A stretch of DNA of 64,000 nt from contig NZ_WBXN01000004.1 of the NCBI RefSeq assembly GCF_008973465.1, forward strand, positions 4,380,501 through 4,444,500, given 5' to 3'. Positions within the stretch are counted from its first letter, which is position 1; each line of letters begins with the position of its first letter. A program made the translations under genes and the position numbers. This DNA comes from Streptomyces sp. SS1-1. GTDB lineage: Bacteria; Actinomycetota; Actinomycetes; Streptomycetales; Streptomycetaceae. Shown piece by piece: positions 17,424 to 26,619 of this stretch. The notes under the pieces are model-generated. The model was not told the DNA's origin. It did not search any database and saw only the letters and a list, made by a program, of their open reading frames with translations.

Positions 17424-18950
17424 ATGGCGGACAGTACGGAACTGACGGCACGCGGCACCATCCACGTGGGAGGGGCATGGCGCGGCGCCGTCTCCGGCGC
17501 GACGCGCGAGATCCTCGACCCCGCGGACGCGGCGCCGTTCGCCGTGGTCGCCGAGGGTGACGAACAGGACGTCGACCTCGCGGTGGAGGCCGCCCGGCGC
17601 GCCTTCGACGGCGGTCAGGGCGCCTGGCCGCAAACCCCGGTCGCCGACCGCGCGGCCCTGCTGCGCCGGGTCGCCGACCTCCTCACGCGCGACCGCGACA
17701 AGCTCGGCCTGCTGGAGAGCCGCGACGCCGGCAAGACCGTCGAGGAGGGGCGCGTCGACATCGACTGCGTCGCCGACGCCTTCCGCTACTTCGCCGACCT
17801 GGTCGCCGCCGAGGCCCCCGGCCGGGTCGTCGACGCCGGTTCCCCCGACATCCACAGCGTCGTCGTGCACGAGCCGGTCGGCGTCTGCGCGCTGATCACG
17901 CCGTGGAACTACCCGCTGCTCCAGGCCAGCTGGAAGATCGCCCCGGCGCTCGCCGCCGGGAACACCTTCGTCGTCAAGCCCAGCGAGATCACCCCGCTGA
18001 CGACGATCGCCCTGATCGACCTGCTCGTCGAGGCGGGCCTGCCCACCGGTGTCGCCAACATCGTCACCGGCCCCGGCCACTCCGTCGGCGCCCGGCTCTC
18101 CGAGCACCCCGACGTCGACCTCGTCTCCTTCACCGGCGGCCTGGCCAGCGGCACCAAGGTGGCGCGGGCCGCCGCACCCACCGTCAAGAAGGTCGCGCTC
18201 GAACTCGGCGGCAAGAACCCCAACGTGGTCTTCGCCGACGCCTGCGCCACCGACGAGGGCTTCGACACCGCCGTCGACCAGGCCCTCAACGCCGCGTTCA
18301 TCCACAGCGGCCAGGTCTGCTCGGCCGGTTCCCGCCTCATCGTCGAGGAGTCCGTCCGGGACCGCTTCGTCGGCGAACTCGCCCGCCGGGCGCAGAAGAT
18401 CCGCCTCGGCCGCGGCACAGCCGACGGCGTCGAGTGCGGCCCGCTCGTCTCCGAGCAGCAGCGCGACAAGGTCGAGGCGTACGTCGAGTCCGCGCTCAAG
18501 GAGGGCGCCGTGCTGCGCTCCGGCGGCCGGCGTCCCGAGCCGTCCGCCGACCGCCCGGCGAGCGGCTGGTTCTACGAGCCGACCGTCCTCGACCACTGCC
18601 ACCGCGAGATGCGCGTCGTCCGCGAGGAGGTCTTCGGCCCGGTCCTCACCGTCGAGACCTTCCGCACCGAGGACGAGGCCGTCGCCCTCGCCAACGACAC
18701 CGAGTACGGCCTCGCCGGCGCCGTGTGGACCGCCGACGCGGGCCGGGCCCGCCGGGTCGCCGGACGGCTGCGCCACGGCACCGTCTGGATCAACGACTTC
18801 CACCCCTACCTCCCGCAGGCGGAGTGGGGCGGCTTCGGCAAGAGCGGTGTGGGACGCGAACTCGGCCCCGCCGGGCTCGCCGAGTACCGGGAGGCCAAGC
18901 ACGTCTACCAGAACCTGGCGCCGCGGCCGGTCCGCTGGTTCTCCGGCTGA
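17424..18950 (+). CDS. Betaine-aldehyde dehydrogenase-like enzyme
   Basis: NAD(P)-dependent aldehyde dehydrogenase of 508 residues, likely oxidising betaine aldehyde to glycine betaine. Motifs: TPWNYPLLQASWKIAPALAAG (cofactor binding), LELGGKNPNV with the general-base Glu, and the catalytic Cys in SGQVCSAGSR; EEVFGPVLTVETF and GVGRELG are family blocks. ATG 17424 is preferred over 17388 because GGAAGG lies 5' of it and the family start aligns there. It opens a five-gene operon with a GMC dehydrogenase and a betaine importer, which supports the substrate assignment (context, not proof). BetB would be the usual name. Confidence 0.9.
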   Translation: MADSTELTARGTIHVGGAWRGAVSGATREILDPADAAPFAVVAEGDEQDVDLAVEAARRAFDGGQGAWPQTPVADRAALLRRVADLLTRDRDKLGLLESRDAGKTVEEGRVDIDCVADAFRYFADLVAAEAPGRVVDAGSPDIHSVVVHEPVGVCALITPWNYPLLQASWKIAPALAAGNTFVVKPSEITPLTTIALIDLLVEAGLPTGVANIVTGPGHSVGARLSEHPDVDLVSFTGGLASGTKVARAAAPTVKKVALELGGKNPNVVFADACATDEGFDTAVDQALNAAFIHSGQVCSAGSRLIVEESVRDRFVGELARRAQKIRLGRGTADGVECGPLVSEQQRDKVEAYVESALKEGAVLRSGGRRPEPSADRPASGWFYEPTVLDHCHREMRVVREEVFGPVLTVETFRTEDEAVALANDTEYGLAGAVWTADAGRARRVAGRLRHGTVWINDFHPYLPQAEWGGFGKSGVGRELGPAGLAEYREAKHVYQNLAPRPVRWFSG

Positions 18951-18965
18951 CATCGCCCTCTCCCC

Positions 18966-19001
18966 ACCGCTCACGACTTCGCTCACCGCTCACGACTTCG
19001 C
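18966..19001. repeat. Two tandem 19-bp copies between the aldehyde and GMC dehydrogenase genes
   Basis: ACCGCTCACGACTTCGC occurs at 18966 and again at 18985 (19-bp period, 17 bases identical) in the 74-bp gap between the two dehydrogenase genes. It is probably replication slippage in a spacer; a protein-binding role cannot be excluded. Confidence 0.7.
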
Positions 19002-19024
19002 GAGATCCCTGGAGTACCCCGCTC

Positions 19025-20554
19025 ATGTCCGAGAACACCCCTGTCTACGACTACGTCGTCGTCGGAGGCGGCACCGCGGGTTCCGTGATCGCCTCCCGGC
19101 TCACCGAGAACCCGGACGTCACCGTCGCCGTCATCGAGGGCGGCCCCAGCGACGTCGGCCGGGACGACGTCCTGACCCTGCGCCGCTGGATGGGCCTGCT
19201 CGGCGGCGAACTGGACTACGACTACCCGACCACCGAACAGCCGCGCGGCAACAGCCACATCCGGCACAGCCGGGCCCGCGTCCTCGGCGGCTGCTCCTCG
19301 CACAACACCCTCATCGCCTTCAAGCCGCTGCCGTCCGACTGGGACGAGTGGGAGGCGGCCGGCGCCGAGGGCTGGGGCGCGGTGCCCATGGAGGCGTACT
19401 ACGCCCGGCTGAAGAACAACATCGTCCCGGTCGACGAGAAGGACCGGAACGCCATCGCCCGCGACTTCGTCGACGCGGCCCAGGACACGCTCGGCGTGCC
19501 CCGCGTCGAGGGCTTCAACAAGAAGCCGTTCACCGAGGGCGTCGGCTTCTTCGACCTCGCCTACCACCCCGAGAACAACAAGCGCTCCTCGGCGTCGGTG
19601 GCGTATCTGCACCCCGTGATGGACGAGCGGGAGAACCTCACGATCCTGCTGGAGACGTGGGCGTACAAGCTGGAACTGGACGGCACCCGCGCCGAGGGCG
19701 TGCACGTGCGCGCCAAGGACGGCCGGGAGACGCTGATCCGGGCCCGCCGCGAGGTCGTCCTGTGCGCCGGAGCCGTCGACACCCCCCGGCTGCTGCTGCA
19801 CTCCGGCGTCGGCCCGGAGCGGGACCTGACGAAGCTGGGCATCCCGGTCGCCCACGACCTGCCCGGCGTCGGCGAGAACCTGCTCGACCACCCCGAGTCC
19901 GTGATCGTCTGGGAGACGAACGGACCCATCCCCGACAACTCCGCGATGGACTCCGACGCGGGCCTTTTCGTGCGGCGCGACCCCGAACACCAGGGCCCCG
20001 ACCTGATGTTCCACTTCTACCAGATCCCCTTCACGGACAACCCGGAGCGACTGGGCTACCAGCGGCCCGAGTTCGGCGTCTCGATGACCCCGAACATCCC
20101 CAAGCCCAAGAGCCGCGGCCGGCTGTACCTGACCAGTGCCGACCCGTCCGTGAAGCCCGCGCTGGACTTCCGGTACTTCACCGACGAGGACGACTACGAC
20201 GCCCGCACCCTCGTCGACGGCATCCGCATCGCCCGCGAGATCGCGAAGTCGGAGCCCCTCGCGCACTGGCTCAAGCGCGAGGTCTGCCCCGGACCGGACA
20301 TCACCGGCGACGAGGAGCTGAGCGAGTACGCGCGCAAGGTCGCGCACACCGTGTACCACCCGGCCGGCACCTGCCGTATGGGCGCCGCCGACGACGAACT
20401 GGCCGTCGTGGACCCCGAACTGCGGGTCCGCGGCCTCGAAGGCATCCGAATAGCCGATGCCTCCGTCTTCCCGACCATGACCGCCGTGAACCCGATGATC
20501 GGGGTGCTCATGGTCGGGGAGAAGGCGGCGGACCTGATGGGAGGTGAGGCGTGA
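19025..20554 (+). CDS. GMC-family choline dehydrogenase-like oxidoreductase
   Basis: FAD-dependent oxidoreductase of 509 residues, likely converting choline to betaine aldehyde (BetA-like). The N-terminus has the dinucleotide-binding YVVVGGGTAGSVIASRL, then RARVLGGCSSHNTLIAF (GMC signature 1), GAVDTPRLLLHSGVGP (signature 2) and the active-site region HTVYHPAGTCRMG with the catalytic His. The C-terminal NPMIGVLMVGEKAADL closes the FAD domain. ATG 19025 was chosen from the FAD-binding start; the frame is open far upstream only because it shadows the aldehyde dehydrogenase gene. Its stop overlaps the next start by 4 bases. Confidence 0.9.
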   Translation: MSENTPVYDYVVVGGGTAGSVIASRLTENPDVTVAVIEGGPSDVGRDDVLTLRRWMGLLGGELDYDYPTTEQPRGNSHIRHSRARVLGGCSSHNTLIAFKPLPSDWDEWEAAGAEGWGAVPMEAYYARLKNNIVPVDEKDRNAIARDFVDAAQDTLGVPRVEGFNKKPFTEGVGFFDLAYHPENNKRSSASVAYLHPVMDERENLTILLETWAYKLELDGTRAEGVHVRAKDGRETLIRARREVVLCAGAVDTPRLLLHSGVGPERDLTKLGIPVAHDLPGVGENLLDHPESVIVWETNGPIPDNSAMDSDAGLFVRRDPEHQGPDLMFHFYQIPFTDNPERLGYQRPEFGVSMTPNIPKPKSRGRLYLTSADPSVKPALDFRYFTDEDDYDARTLVDGIRIAREIAKSEPLAHWLKREVCPGPDITGDEELSEYARKVAHTVYHPAGTCRMGAADDELAVVDPELRVRGLEGIRIADASVFPTMTAVNPMIGVLMVGEKAADLMGGEA

Positions 20555-21657
20555 TGAGTACCACCGCTCCCCTGACGCCTCGGAACGAGACACCCGAGAC
20601 CCGTAAACCCCCGGCCGGCGAGCCGGTGTTCTCCGTCGAAGGCCTGTGGAAGGTCTTCGGCCCCAAGGCGCACCGGGTCCCCGCCGACCCGGAACTGGCC
20701 GCGCTCCCGGCCGCCGAACTGCGGGAACGCACCGGCTGCACGGCGGCCGTACGGGACGTCTCCTTCGACGTCCGCAAGGGCGAGGTCTTCGTCGTCATGG
20801 GCCTGTCCGGCTCCGGCAAGTCCACGCTCGTGCGCTGCCTGACCCGGCTCATCGAGCCGACCGCCGGCACCATCGCCATCGACGGCGAGGACGTCCGCGC
20901 CATGGACCGCGGCCGGCTGCGCGAACTGCGCCGGCACCGCGCCGCTATGGTCTTCCAGCACTTCGGCCTGCTCCCGCACCGCACCGTCCTCGACAACGTG
21001 GCGTACGGGCTGGAGATCCAGGGCCTCGGCAAGGCCGCGCGCCGCGAGCGGGCCGCCGAGGTCGTGGCCAAGGTCGGCCTGGAGGGCATGGAGCACCGCC
21101 GCCCCGGCCAGCTCTCCGGCGGTCAGCGCCAGCGCGTCGGGCTCGCCCGCGCCCTCGCCGTCGACCCCGAGGTGCTGCTCTTCGACGAGCCGTTCAGCGC
21201 GCTCGACCCGCTGATCCGGCGGGACATGCAGGAGGAGGTCGTCCGCCTGCACCACGAGGAGGGCCGCACGATGGTCTTCATCACGCACGACCTCAGCGAG
21301 GCCCTGAAGCTCGGTGACCGCATCGCGCTCATGCGCGACGGCCGGGTCGTCCAGCTCGGCACCCCCGAGGAGATCGTCGGCTCCCCTGCCGACGACTACG
21401 TCCGCGAGTTCGTCCGCGACGTCCCGCGCGAACAGGTCATGACGGTCCGCACCGCCATGCGTCCCGCCTCCGCCGACGAGACCGGCAGCGGACCGGCCCT
21501 CGCGCCCGACGCCACGGTGTCCGAGGCGATCGAGGCCGTGGCCCGCACCGGCTCCGCGGCCCGGGTCGTCGAGGACGGCCGCTGCCTGGGGGTGGTGGAC
21601 CACGAACGGCTTCTCGGCGTCGTGGCCGGAACGGAGCAGCCCAAGGGGGCGGTCTGA
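20551..21657 (+). CDS. Glycine betaine/proline ABC transporter ATP-binding protein
   Basis: 368 residues. Walker A GLSGSGKST (about residue 88), Q-loop VFQHFGLLPHRTV, signature LSGGQRQRVGLARAL, Walker B LLFDEPFSALDPL and H-loop FITHDL are all present. The extended N-terminus (~60 residues before the P-loop, including the helical region DPELAALPAAEL) and a C-terminal CBS-like tail (~95 residues) are typical of ProV/OpuAA proteins, where the CBS part senses ionic strength. GTG 20551 overlaps the preceding stop. With the next two genes it forms a complete osmoprotectant importer. Confidence 0.93.
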   Translation: MMSTTAPLTPRNETPETRKPPAGEPVFSVEGLWKVFGPKAHRVPADPELAALPAAELRERTGCTAAVRDVSFDVRKGEVFVVMGLSGSGKSTLVRCLTRLIEPTAGTIAIDGEDVRAMDRGRLRELRRHRAAMVFQHFGLLPHRTVLDNVAYGLEIQGLGKAARRERAAEVVAKVGLEGMEHRRPGQLSGGQRQRVGLARALAVDPEVLLFDEPFSALDPLIRRDMQEEVVRLHHEEGRTMVFITHDLSEALKLGDRIALMRDGRVVQLGTPEEIVGSPADDYVREFVRDVPREQVMTVRTAMRPASADETGSGPALAPDATVSEAIEAVARTGSAARVVEDGRCLGVVDHERLLGVVAGTEQPKGAV

Positions 21658-23606
21658 TGGCGACCGTCACCGCCGCCGCCCCGCGCCCCGCCGCGCCGGG
21701 CCTCCTCGCGCGCCCCGCCGTCCGCAAGCTCGCGGTGCTCGCCGTCGGCGCCGCGATCCTGGTGCCGCTGGCCCACGCCCGCTGGTCCAGCGGCAGCTGG
21801 CCGGCCGCGCTCACCGTCGACGTGTCCGGGCCGCTGACCGACACCAGCACCTGGATCATCGACAACCGCGACAGCCACCCGCTGTTCCTCTACTTCTTCG
21901 GGCACATCAGCAACGCCGTCGTGCTCGCCGTACGCGGCGTCTACCTCGTGCTGCTCGCCGCGGGCTGGGCCGGTGTCACCGCCGCCGCGGCCCTTGTCGC
22001 CTGGCGCGTCGCCGGGTGGCGGCTCGCCGCCGGGACCGGCGCCGCGTTCCTCGCCTGCGGGCTCCTCGGCATGTGGGTGCCGACCACGCAGACCCTCGCC
22101 CTGATGGTCGTGGCCGTCCTCGCCTCGGTCGTCGTCGGCGCCCTGCTGGGGCTCGCCGCCGGCCTGTCCGACCGGGCGGAGAAGGTCCTGCGCCCCGTCC
22201 TGGACACCATGCAGGTGCTGCCCGCCTTCGCGTACCTGCTGCCCGTCGTGCTGGTCTTCGGCATCGGCGTGCCCGCCGCCGTCCTCGCCACCGTCGTCTA
22301 CGCCGCCCCGCCGATGGCCCGGCTCACCGCCCTCGGGCTGCGCGGCGCCGACAAGGAGGTCCTGGAGGCCGTCGAGTCGCTCGGCGCGACCGCGCGGCAG
22401 CGCCTGCTGACCGCCCGCATCCCGCTGGCCCGCAAGGAACTCCTGCTCGGCCTCAACCAGACGATCATGATGGCGCTGTCGATGGCCGTCATCGCCTCCG
22501 TCATCGGCGCGGGCGGCCTCGGTGACCGCGTCTACCAGGCGCTGGCCTCCGTCGACGTCGGTGCCGCGCTCGCCGCCGGCATCCCGATCGTGCTGCTCGC
22601 CGTCGTCCTCGACCGCGTCACCGGCGCCGCCGGGGAGGCGCTCGGCGAGGAACCGCACCCGCACGGGCGGCGGCTGTGGCTCGTCGCCCTGGCCGGCACG
22701 GTCGCGGTGGCCGTCGCCGGACGCCTCGTCGGCCGGCTCGACTGGCCCGACGCCTGGGTCCTGAACATCGCCGAGCCCGTCAACCGCGCCGTCGACTGGA
22801 TGACCGCGCACCTCTACTCCGGGGTGCCCGTCGTCGGCGGCACCGCCGACTGGGCCGGCCACTTCACCACCTGGGTCCTCGACCCGGTGCGCGCCGGCCT
22901 GCAGGGCCTGCCGTGGTGGGCGGTCCTGCTGATCGTCGCCGCGCTCGCCTGGCTGATCGGCACCTGGCGGACCGCGCTGACCGCCGTCCTCGCGATGGCC
23001 GCGATCGGCGTGCTCGGTGTGTGGAAGCCGTCGCTCGACACGCTCTCCCAGGTCCTCACGGCCGTCGCCGTCACCCTCGTCATCGGCTTCGCGACCGGGG
23101 TCGCCGCCGCCCGCAGCGACCGCCTCGAACGCCTGCTGCGGCCCGTCCTGGACGTCTTCCAGACCATGCCGCAGTTCGTGTACCTCATCCCGGTCGTCGC
23201 CCTGTTCGGCGTGGGCCGCGCCCCCGCGGTCGCCGCGGCCGTCGTCTACGCGCTGCCCGCCGTCGTCCGCATCACCACGCAGGGCCTGCGCCAGGTCGAC
23301 CCGGCCGCCCTGGAGTCGGCGCGCTCGCTCGGCGCGACCCCGGGCCAGCAGCTCCGCCAGGTCCAGCTCCCGCTCGCCCGCTCCGCGCTGCTGCTCGCCG
23401 TCAACCAGGGCGTCGTCCTGGTCCTCGCCGTCGTCATCATCGGCGGCCTGGTCGGCGGAGGCGCGCTCGGCTACGACGTCGTCTTCGGCCTCGCGCAGGG
23501 CGACCTGGCGACCGGACTGGTGGCCGGCGCCGCGATCGTCTGCCTCGGCCTGATGCTCGACCGGGTGACCCAGCCGACCGAACGCCGCGCGAGGAAGGGA
23601 GCCTGA
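21657..23606 (+). CDS. Glycine betaine ABC transporter permease, two permease domains fused
   Basis: 649 residues, about twice the usual ProW length. Two BPD_transp_1 permease domains lie in tandem: the first with the coupling-helix region VESLGATARQRLLTARIPLA (about residue 238), the second with ARSLGATPGQQLRQVQLPLA (about residue 555). Each is followed by a matching INxxxM/NQ helix and a GLGD or ALGY block. A long membrane region joins them (about residues 330-450). The fused form supplies both permease halves from one chain. The start ATG shares one base with the upstream stop. Confidence 0.92.
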   Translation: MATVTAAAPRPAAPGLLARPAVRKLAVLAVGAAILVPLAHARWSSGSWPAALTVDVSGPLTDTSTWIIDNRDSHPLFLYFFGHISNAVVLAVRGVYLVLLAAGWAGVTAAAALVAWRVAGWRLAAGTGAAFLACGLLGMWVPTTQTLALMVVAVLASVVVGALLGLAAGLSDRAEKVLRPVLDTMQVLPAFAYLLPVVLVFGIGVPAAVLATVVYAAPPMARLTALGLRGADKEVLEAVESLGATARQRLLTARIPLARKELLLGLNQTIMMALSMAVIASVIGAGGLGDRVYQALASVDVGAALAAGIPIVLLAVVLDRVTGAAGEALGEEPHPHGRRLWLVALAGTVAVAVAGRLVGRLDWPDAWVLNIAEPVNRAVDWMTAHLYSGVPVVGGTADWAGHFTTWVLDPVRAGLQGLPWWAVLLIVAALAWLIGTWRTALTAVLAMAAIGVLGVWKPSLDTLSQVLTAVAVTLVIGFATGVAAARSDRLERLLRPVLDVFQTMPQFVYLIPVVALFGVGRAPAVAAAVVYALPAVVRITTQGLRQVDPAALESARSLGATPGQQLRQVQLPLARSALLLAVNQGVVLVLAVVIIGGLVGGGALGYDVVFGLAQGDLATGLVAGAAIVCLGLMLDRVTQPTERRARKGA

Positions 23607-23607
23607 C

Positions 23608-24570
23608 ATGCGACTGCGCATCCGTACGACGGCCGCCGTGGCCGTGGCGTCCTCGCTGGCGCTGCTCACCGGCTGCGGCGCCGCCGACATGACCAAGCAG
23701 GCGTCGCCGTTCGCCAACGCCAAGGGCGCGAAGACGGTCACGCTGTCCGTGCAGTCCTGGGTGGGCGCCCAGGCCAACGTGGCCGTCGCCCAGTACCTGC
23801 TGGAGCACGAGCTCGGCTACCGCGTCGACACCGTGCAGATCGACGAGGTGCCCGCCTGGGACGCGCTCAGCCAGGGCCGGGTCGACGCCCTCCTGGAGGA
23901 CTGGGGGCACCCGGACGAGGAGCAGCGGTACGTCCAGGACAAGAAGACGATCGTGAACGCCGGCGACCTCGGGGTCACCGGGCACATCGGCTGGTACGTC
24001 CCCACGTACTTCGCGAAGGCCCACCCGGACGTCACCGACTGGAAGAACCTGAACAAGTACGCCGACCAGCTCCGTACGGCGGAGAGCGGCGGCAAGGGCC
24101 AGCTGATGGACGGCTCACCGTCCTACGTCACCAACGACAAGGCGCTGGTGAAGAACCTCGACCTGGACTACCAGGTGGTGTTCGCCGGCTCCGAGGCGGC
24201 GCAGATCACCCAGATCAAGCAGTTCGCCAAGGAGAAGAAGCCCTTCCTGACGTACTGGTACGAACCGCAGTGGCTGTTCGAGAAGGTCCCGATGACGGAG
24301 GTGAAGCTGCCCGAGTACAAGGAGGGCTGCGACGCCGACCCGGAGAAGGTCGCCTGCGCCTACCCGCACACCCCGCTCCAGAAGTACCTCAACGCGGACT
24401 TCGCGAAGAGCGGCGGTGACGCGGCGGCCCTGCTGAAGAACTTCAAGTGGACCACCGAGGACCAGAACGAGGTCTCCCTGCTGATCGCCGAGCAGAAGCT
24501 GTCCCCCGAGGAGGCGGCGAAGAAGTGGGTGGACCGCCACGAGGCGGACTGGAGGAAGTGGCTGCCCTGA
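23608..24570 (+). CDS. Glycine betaine-binding lipoprotein
   Basis: Substrate-binding component, 320 residues, OpuAC/ProX type. The signal peptide ends in a lipobox LLTGCGAA, so the mature protein is tethered by lipidated Cys. The body holds typical OpuAC blocks: QSWVGAQANVAVAQYLLE, EVPAWDALSQGRVDALLEDW (aromatic cage residues), GHIGWYVPTYFA, PFLTYWYEPQWLFEK. It begins 1 base after the permease gene and ends 20 bases before a strong terminator, closing the choline-to-betaine operon. Confidence 0.93.
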   Translation: MRLRIRTTAAVAVASSLALLTGCGAADMTKQASPFANAKGAKTVTLSVQSWVGAQANVAVAQYLLEHELGYRVDTVQIDEVPAWDALSQGRVDALLEDWGHPDEEQRYVQDKKTIVNAGDLGVTGHIGWYVPTYFAKAHPDVTDWKNLNKYADQLRTAESGGKGQLMDGSPSYVTNDKALVKNLDLDYQVVFAGSEAAQITQIKQFAKEKKPFLTYWYEPQWLFEKVPMTEVKLPEYKEGCDADPEKVACAYPHTPLQKYLNADFAKSGGDAAALLKNFKWTTEDQNEVSLLIAEQKLSPEEAAKKWVDRHEADWRKWLP

Positions 24571-24590
24571 TCCGCACGGCACCCGCGCAC

Positions 24591-24643
24591 CGGCCGAGGC
24601 CCGGCCTGATCCCGTCAGGGGGCATCAGGCCGGGCCTCGGCCG
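24591..24643. terminator. Bidirectional terminator at the end of the betaine operon
   Basis: A perfect 20-bp stem (24591-24610 with 24624-24643) and 13-base loop between the betaine operon and the convergent AhpD-like gene. Confidence 0.9.
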
Positions 24644-24651
24644 CTCGCGGC

Positions 24652-25179
24652 TCAGCCGTGCTGACCCGGCTGGTAGTGCCCCGGCGTCAGGCGGCAGGTC
24701 ACGCCGAAGCGGTTCCAGGCGTTGATCACCGTGATCGCGGCGATCAGCTGGGACAGCTCCGCCTCCTCGAAGTGCGCGGCGGCCCGCTCGAACACCTCGT
24801 CCGGCACGAACCCGTCCGTGAGGACCGTGACGGCCTCCGTCAGCTCCAGCGCCGCGCACTCCTTCTCCGTGTAGAAGTGCCGGGACTCCTCCCAGGCGGC
24901 GAGCTGCACGATCCGCTCGACGCTCTCGCCGGCCGCGAGGGCGTCCTTGGAGTGCATGTCCAGGCAGTAGGCGCAGTGGTTGAGCTGGGAGGCGCGGACC
25001 TTCACCAGCTCCAGCAGCCGGGCGTCGAGGCCCTTCCGGGCGGCGGCGTCGAGGCGGACCATCGCCTTGTAGACCTCGGGGGAGTGCCGGACCCACTCCA
25101 GACGGGCGGGGTGCTCGGCGGCGTAGGAGTCGGCGGCGGGGGTGGCCGGGGCGGGCGTGGTGTTCGTCGTGGTCGTCAT
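24652..25179 (-). CDS. AhpD-like carboxymuconolactone decarboxylase family protein
   Basis: 175 residues. The CMD/AhpD core carries the redox pair and proton relay in NHCAYCLDMHSKDALAAGE (CxxC...H, about residues 73-88). The partner region is ILELTEAVT-like (ECAALELTEAVTVL), and the C-terminal helix TVINAWNRFGVTCRL matches alkylhydroperoxidase-like proteins. Expected role is peroxide or thiol redox defence in the cytosol; the substrate is unknown. The gene is divergent from a MocR-type regulator 46 bases away, which may control it. Confidence 0.88.
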   Translation of the reverse strand: MTTTTNTTPAPATPAADSYAAEHPARLEWVRHSPEVYKAMVRLDAAARKGLDARLLELVKVRASQLNHCAYCLDMHSKDALAAGESVERIVQLAAWEESRHFYTEKECAALELTEAVTVLTDGFVPDEVFERAAAHFEEAELSQLIAAITVINAWNRFGVTCRLTPGHYQPGQHG

Positions 25180-25225
25180 GCTTCGACCCTAGGAGCGAGG
25201 CAGCCCAGGAGTATGGTCCATTCCC

Positions 25226-26617
25226 ATGGCGGAACGCTGGGCCACTTTCGGCATCGACCTGCACCTCGACCCCGCGGGCCCCGGGCTGCGCCGGGGCCTC
25301 ACCGACGCCCTGCGCGAGGCCGTCCGCACCGGCCGGCTCGCGCCCGGCACCCGGCTGCCGTCCTCCCGCTCCCTCGCCGGGGACCTCGGCATCGCCCGCA
25401 ACACCGTCGCCGACGCCTACGCCGACCTGGTCGCCGAGGGCTGGCTCACCGCACGGCAGGGATCGGGCACCCGCGTCGCCGACCGCCCCGTGATCCCGCC
25501 GCCCGGCACCCCCGTCCCACCCCGCCCGGAGAGCCCCCGCCCCGCCCACGACCTGGTCCCCGGCACCCCCGACCTCGCCGCGTTCCCGCGCACGGAGTGG
25601 CTGCGGGCCGCCCGCCGGGCCTTCCTCGCCGCACCCCACCAGGCCCTCGGCTACGGCGACCCGCGCGGCCGGCCCGAACTGCGCACCGCCCTCGCCGGCT
25701 ACCTCGCCCGCGCCCGGGGCGTACGCGCCGACCCCGAGCACATCGTGGTGTGCTCCGGGTTCCTGCACGGCCTGCGCCTGCTCGGCCGGGTGCTGCGGGC
25801 ACGCGGCGTCCGCACGGTCGCCGTGGAGTCGTACGGCCTCGCCCCGCACCGGCGGCAGCTGACGGCGGCCGGGCTGGCCATCCCGGCCCTGCCCTTCGAC
25901 GCCCGCGGCACCGACCCGGCGGGGGTGCCCGACGACGCCGGGGCCGTCCTGCTCACCCCCGCCCACCAGTTCCCCATGGGCGTGCCCCTGCACCAGAGCC
26001 GCCGCACCCCCGTCGTGGAGTGGGCGCGCCGCACCGGCGGACTGGTCCTCGAGGACGACTACGACGGCGAGTTCCGCTACGACCGCCAGCCCGTCGGTGC
26101 CCTCCAGGGCCTGGACCCCGGCCGTGTCGTGTACCTGGGCACCGCCAGCAAGTCCCTCGCCCCCGGTCTGCGCCTGGCCTGGATGGTGCTGCCGCCCGCG
26201 CTGGTCGAGGAGGTGGTCGAGGCCAAGGGCGGCTCCGACACCTGCGGGGTCCTCGACCAGCTGACCCTGGCCGAGTTCCTCACCTCCGGCGCCTACGACC
26301 GGCACGTCCGCGCGGCCCGACTGCGCTACCGGCGCCGCCGGGACGCCCTGGTGCGGGCCCTCGCCGTCCACGCCCCGCACATCCCCGTCACCGGCATCGC
26401 CGCCGGCCTGCACGCCGTCCTGCGCCTCCCGCCCGGCACCGAGGGCACGGTCGTCCAGGCGGCCGCCTGGCAGAACCTGGCCCTGCACGGCCTCGGCTTC
26501 TACCGCCACGAAGAGGCCCTGGCCGACCCCCTGGACGCCCTCGTCGTGGGCTACGGCACCCCACCGGACCACGCGTGGGCGGGCACGCTGGAGGCGCTGT
26601 GCCGGGTGCTGCCCTGA
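25226..26617 (+). CDS. MocR/PdxR-family GntR-aminotransferase regulator
   Basis: 463 residues. An N-terminal GntR winged helix (about residues 15-85; LPSSRSLAGDLGIARNTVADAYADLVAEGWL) is joined by a Pro/Arg-rich linker to a fold-type I aminotransferase domain. The PLP lysine lies in YLGTASKSLAPGLRLAW and the PLP aspartate region in VLEDDYDGEFRY. Such proteins use PLP or an amino-compound adduct as effector. Because it is divergent from and close to the AhpD-like gene, it is a plausible local regulator. The 3' end overlaps the eroded end of a DMT transporter remnant on the other strand. Confidence 0.93.
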   Translation: MAERWATFGIDLHLDPAGPGLRRGLTDALREAVRTGRLAPGTRLPSSRSLAGDLGIARNTVADAYADLVAEGWLTARQGSGTRVADRPVIPPPGTPVPPRPESPRPAHDLVPGTPDLAAFPRTEWLRAARRAFLAAPHQALGYGDPRGRPELRTALAGYLARARGVRADPEHIVVCSGFLHGLRLLGRVLRARGVRTVAVESYGLAPHRRQLTAAGLAIPALPFDARGTDPAGVPDDAGAVLLTPAHQFPMGVPLHQSRRTPVVEWARRTGGLVLEDDYDGEFRYDRQPVGALQGLDPGRVVYLGTASKSLAPGLRLAWMVLPPALVEEVVEAKGGSDTCGVLDQLTLAEFLTSGAYDRHVRAARLRYRRRRDALVRALAVHAPHIPVTGIAAGLHAVLRLPPGTEGTVVQAAAWQNLALHGLGFYRHEEALADPLDALVVGYGTPPDHAWAGTLEALCRVLP

Positions 26618-26619
26618 GC

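Noticed and set aside
17903..19024. Long upstream extension of the GMC dehydrogenase frame
   Set aside because: It translates to an Arg/Pro-rich shadow of the aldehyde dehydrogenase gene; the FAD domain begins at ATG 19025.
21396..23777. 793-codon minus-strand frame opposite the betaine permease
   Set aside because: It is Asp/Glu/Gly/Gln-rich with no domain and lies exactly opposite the permease; a shadow frame.
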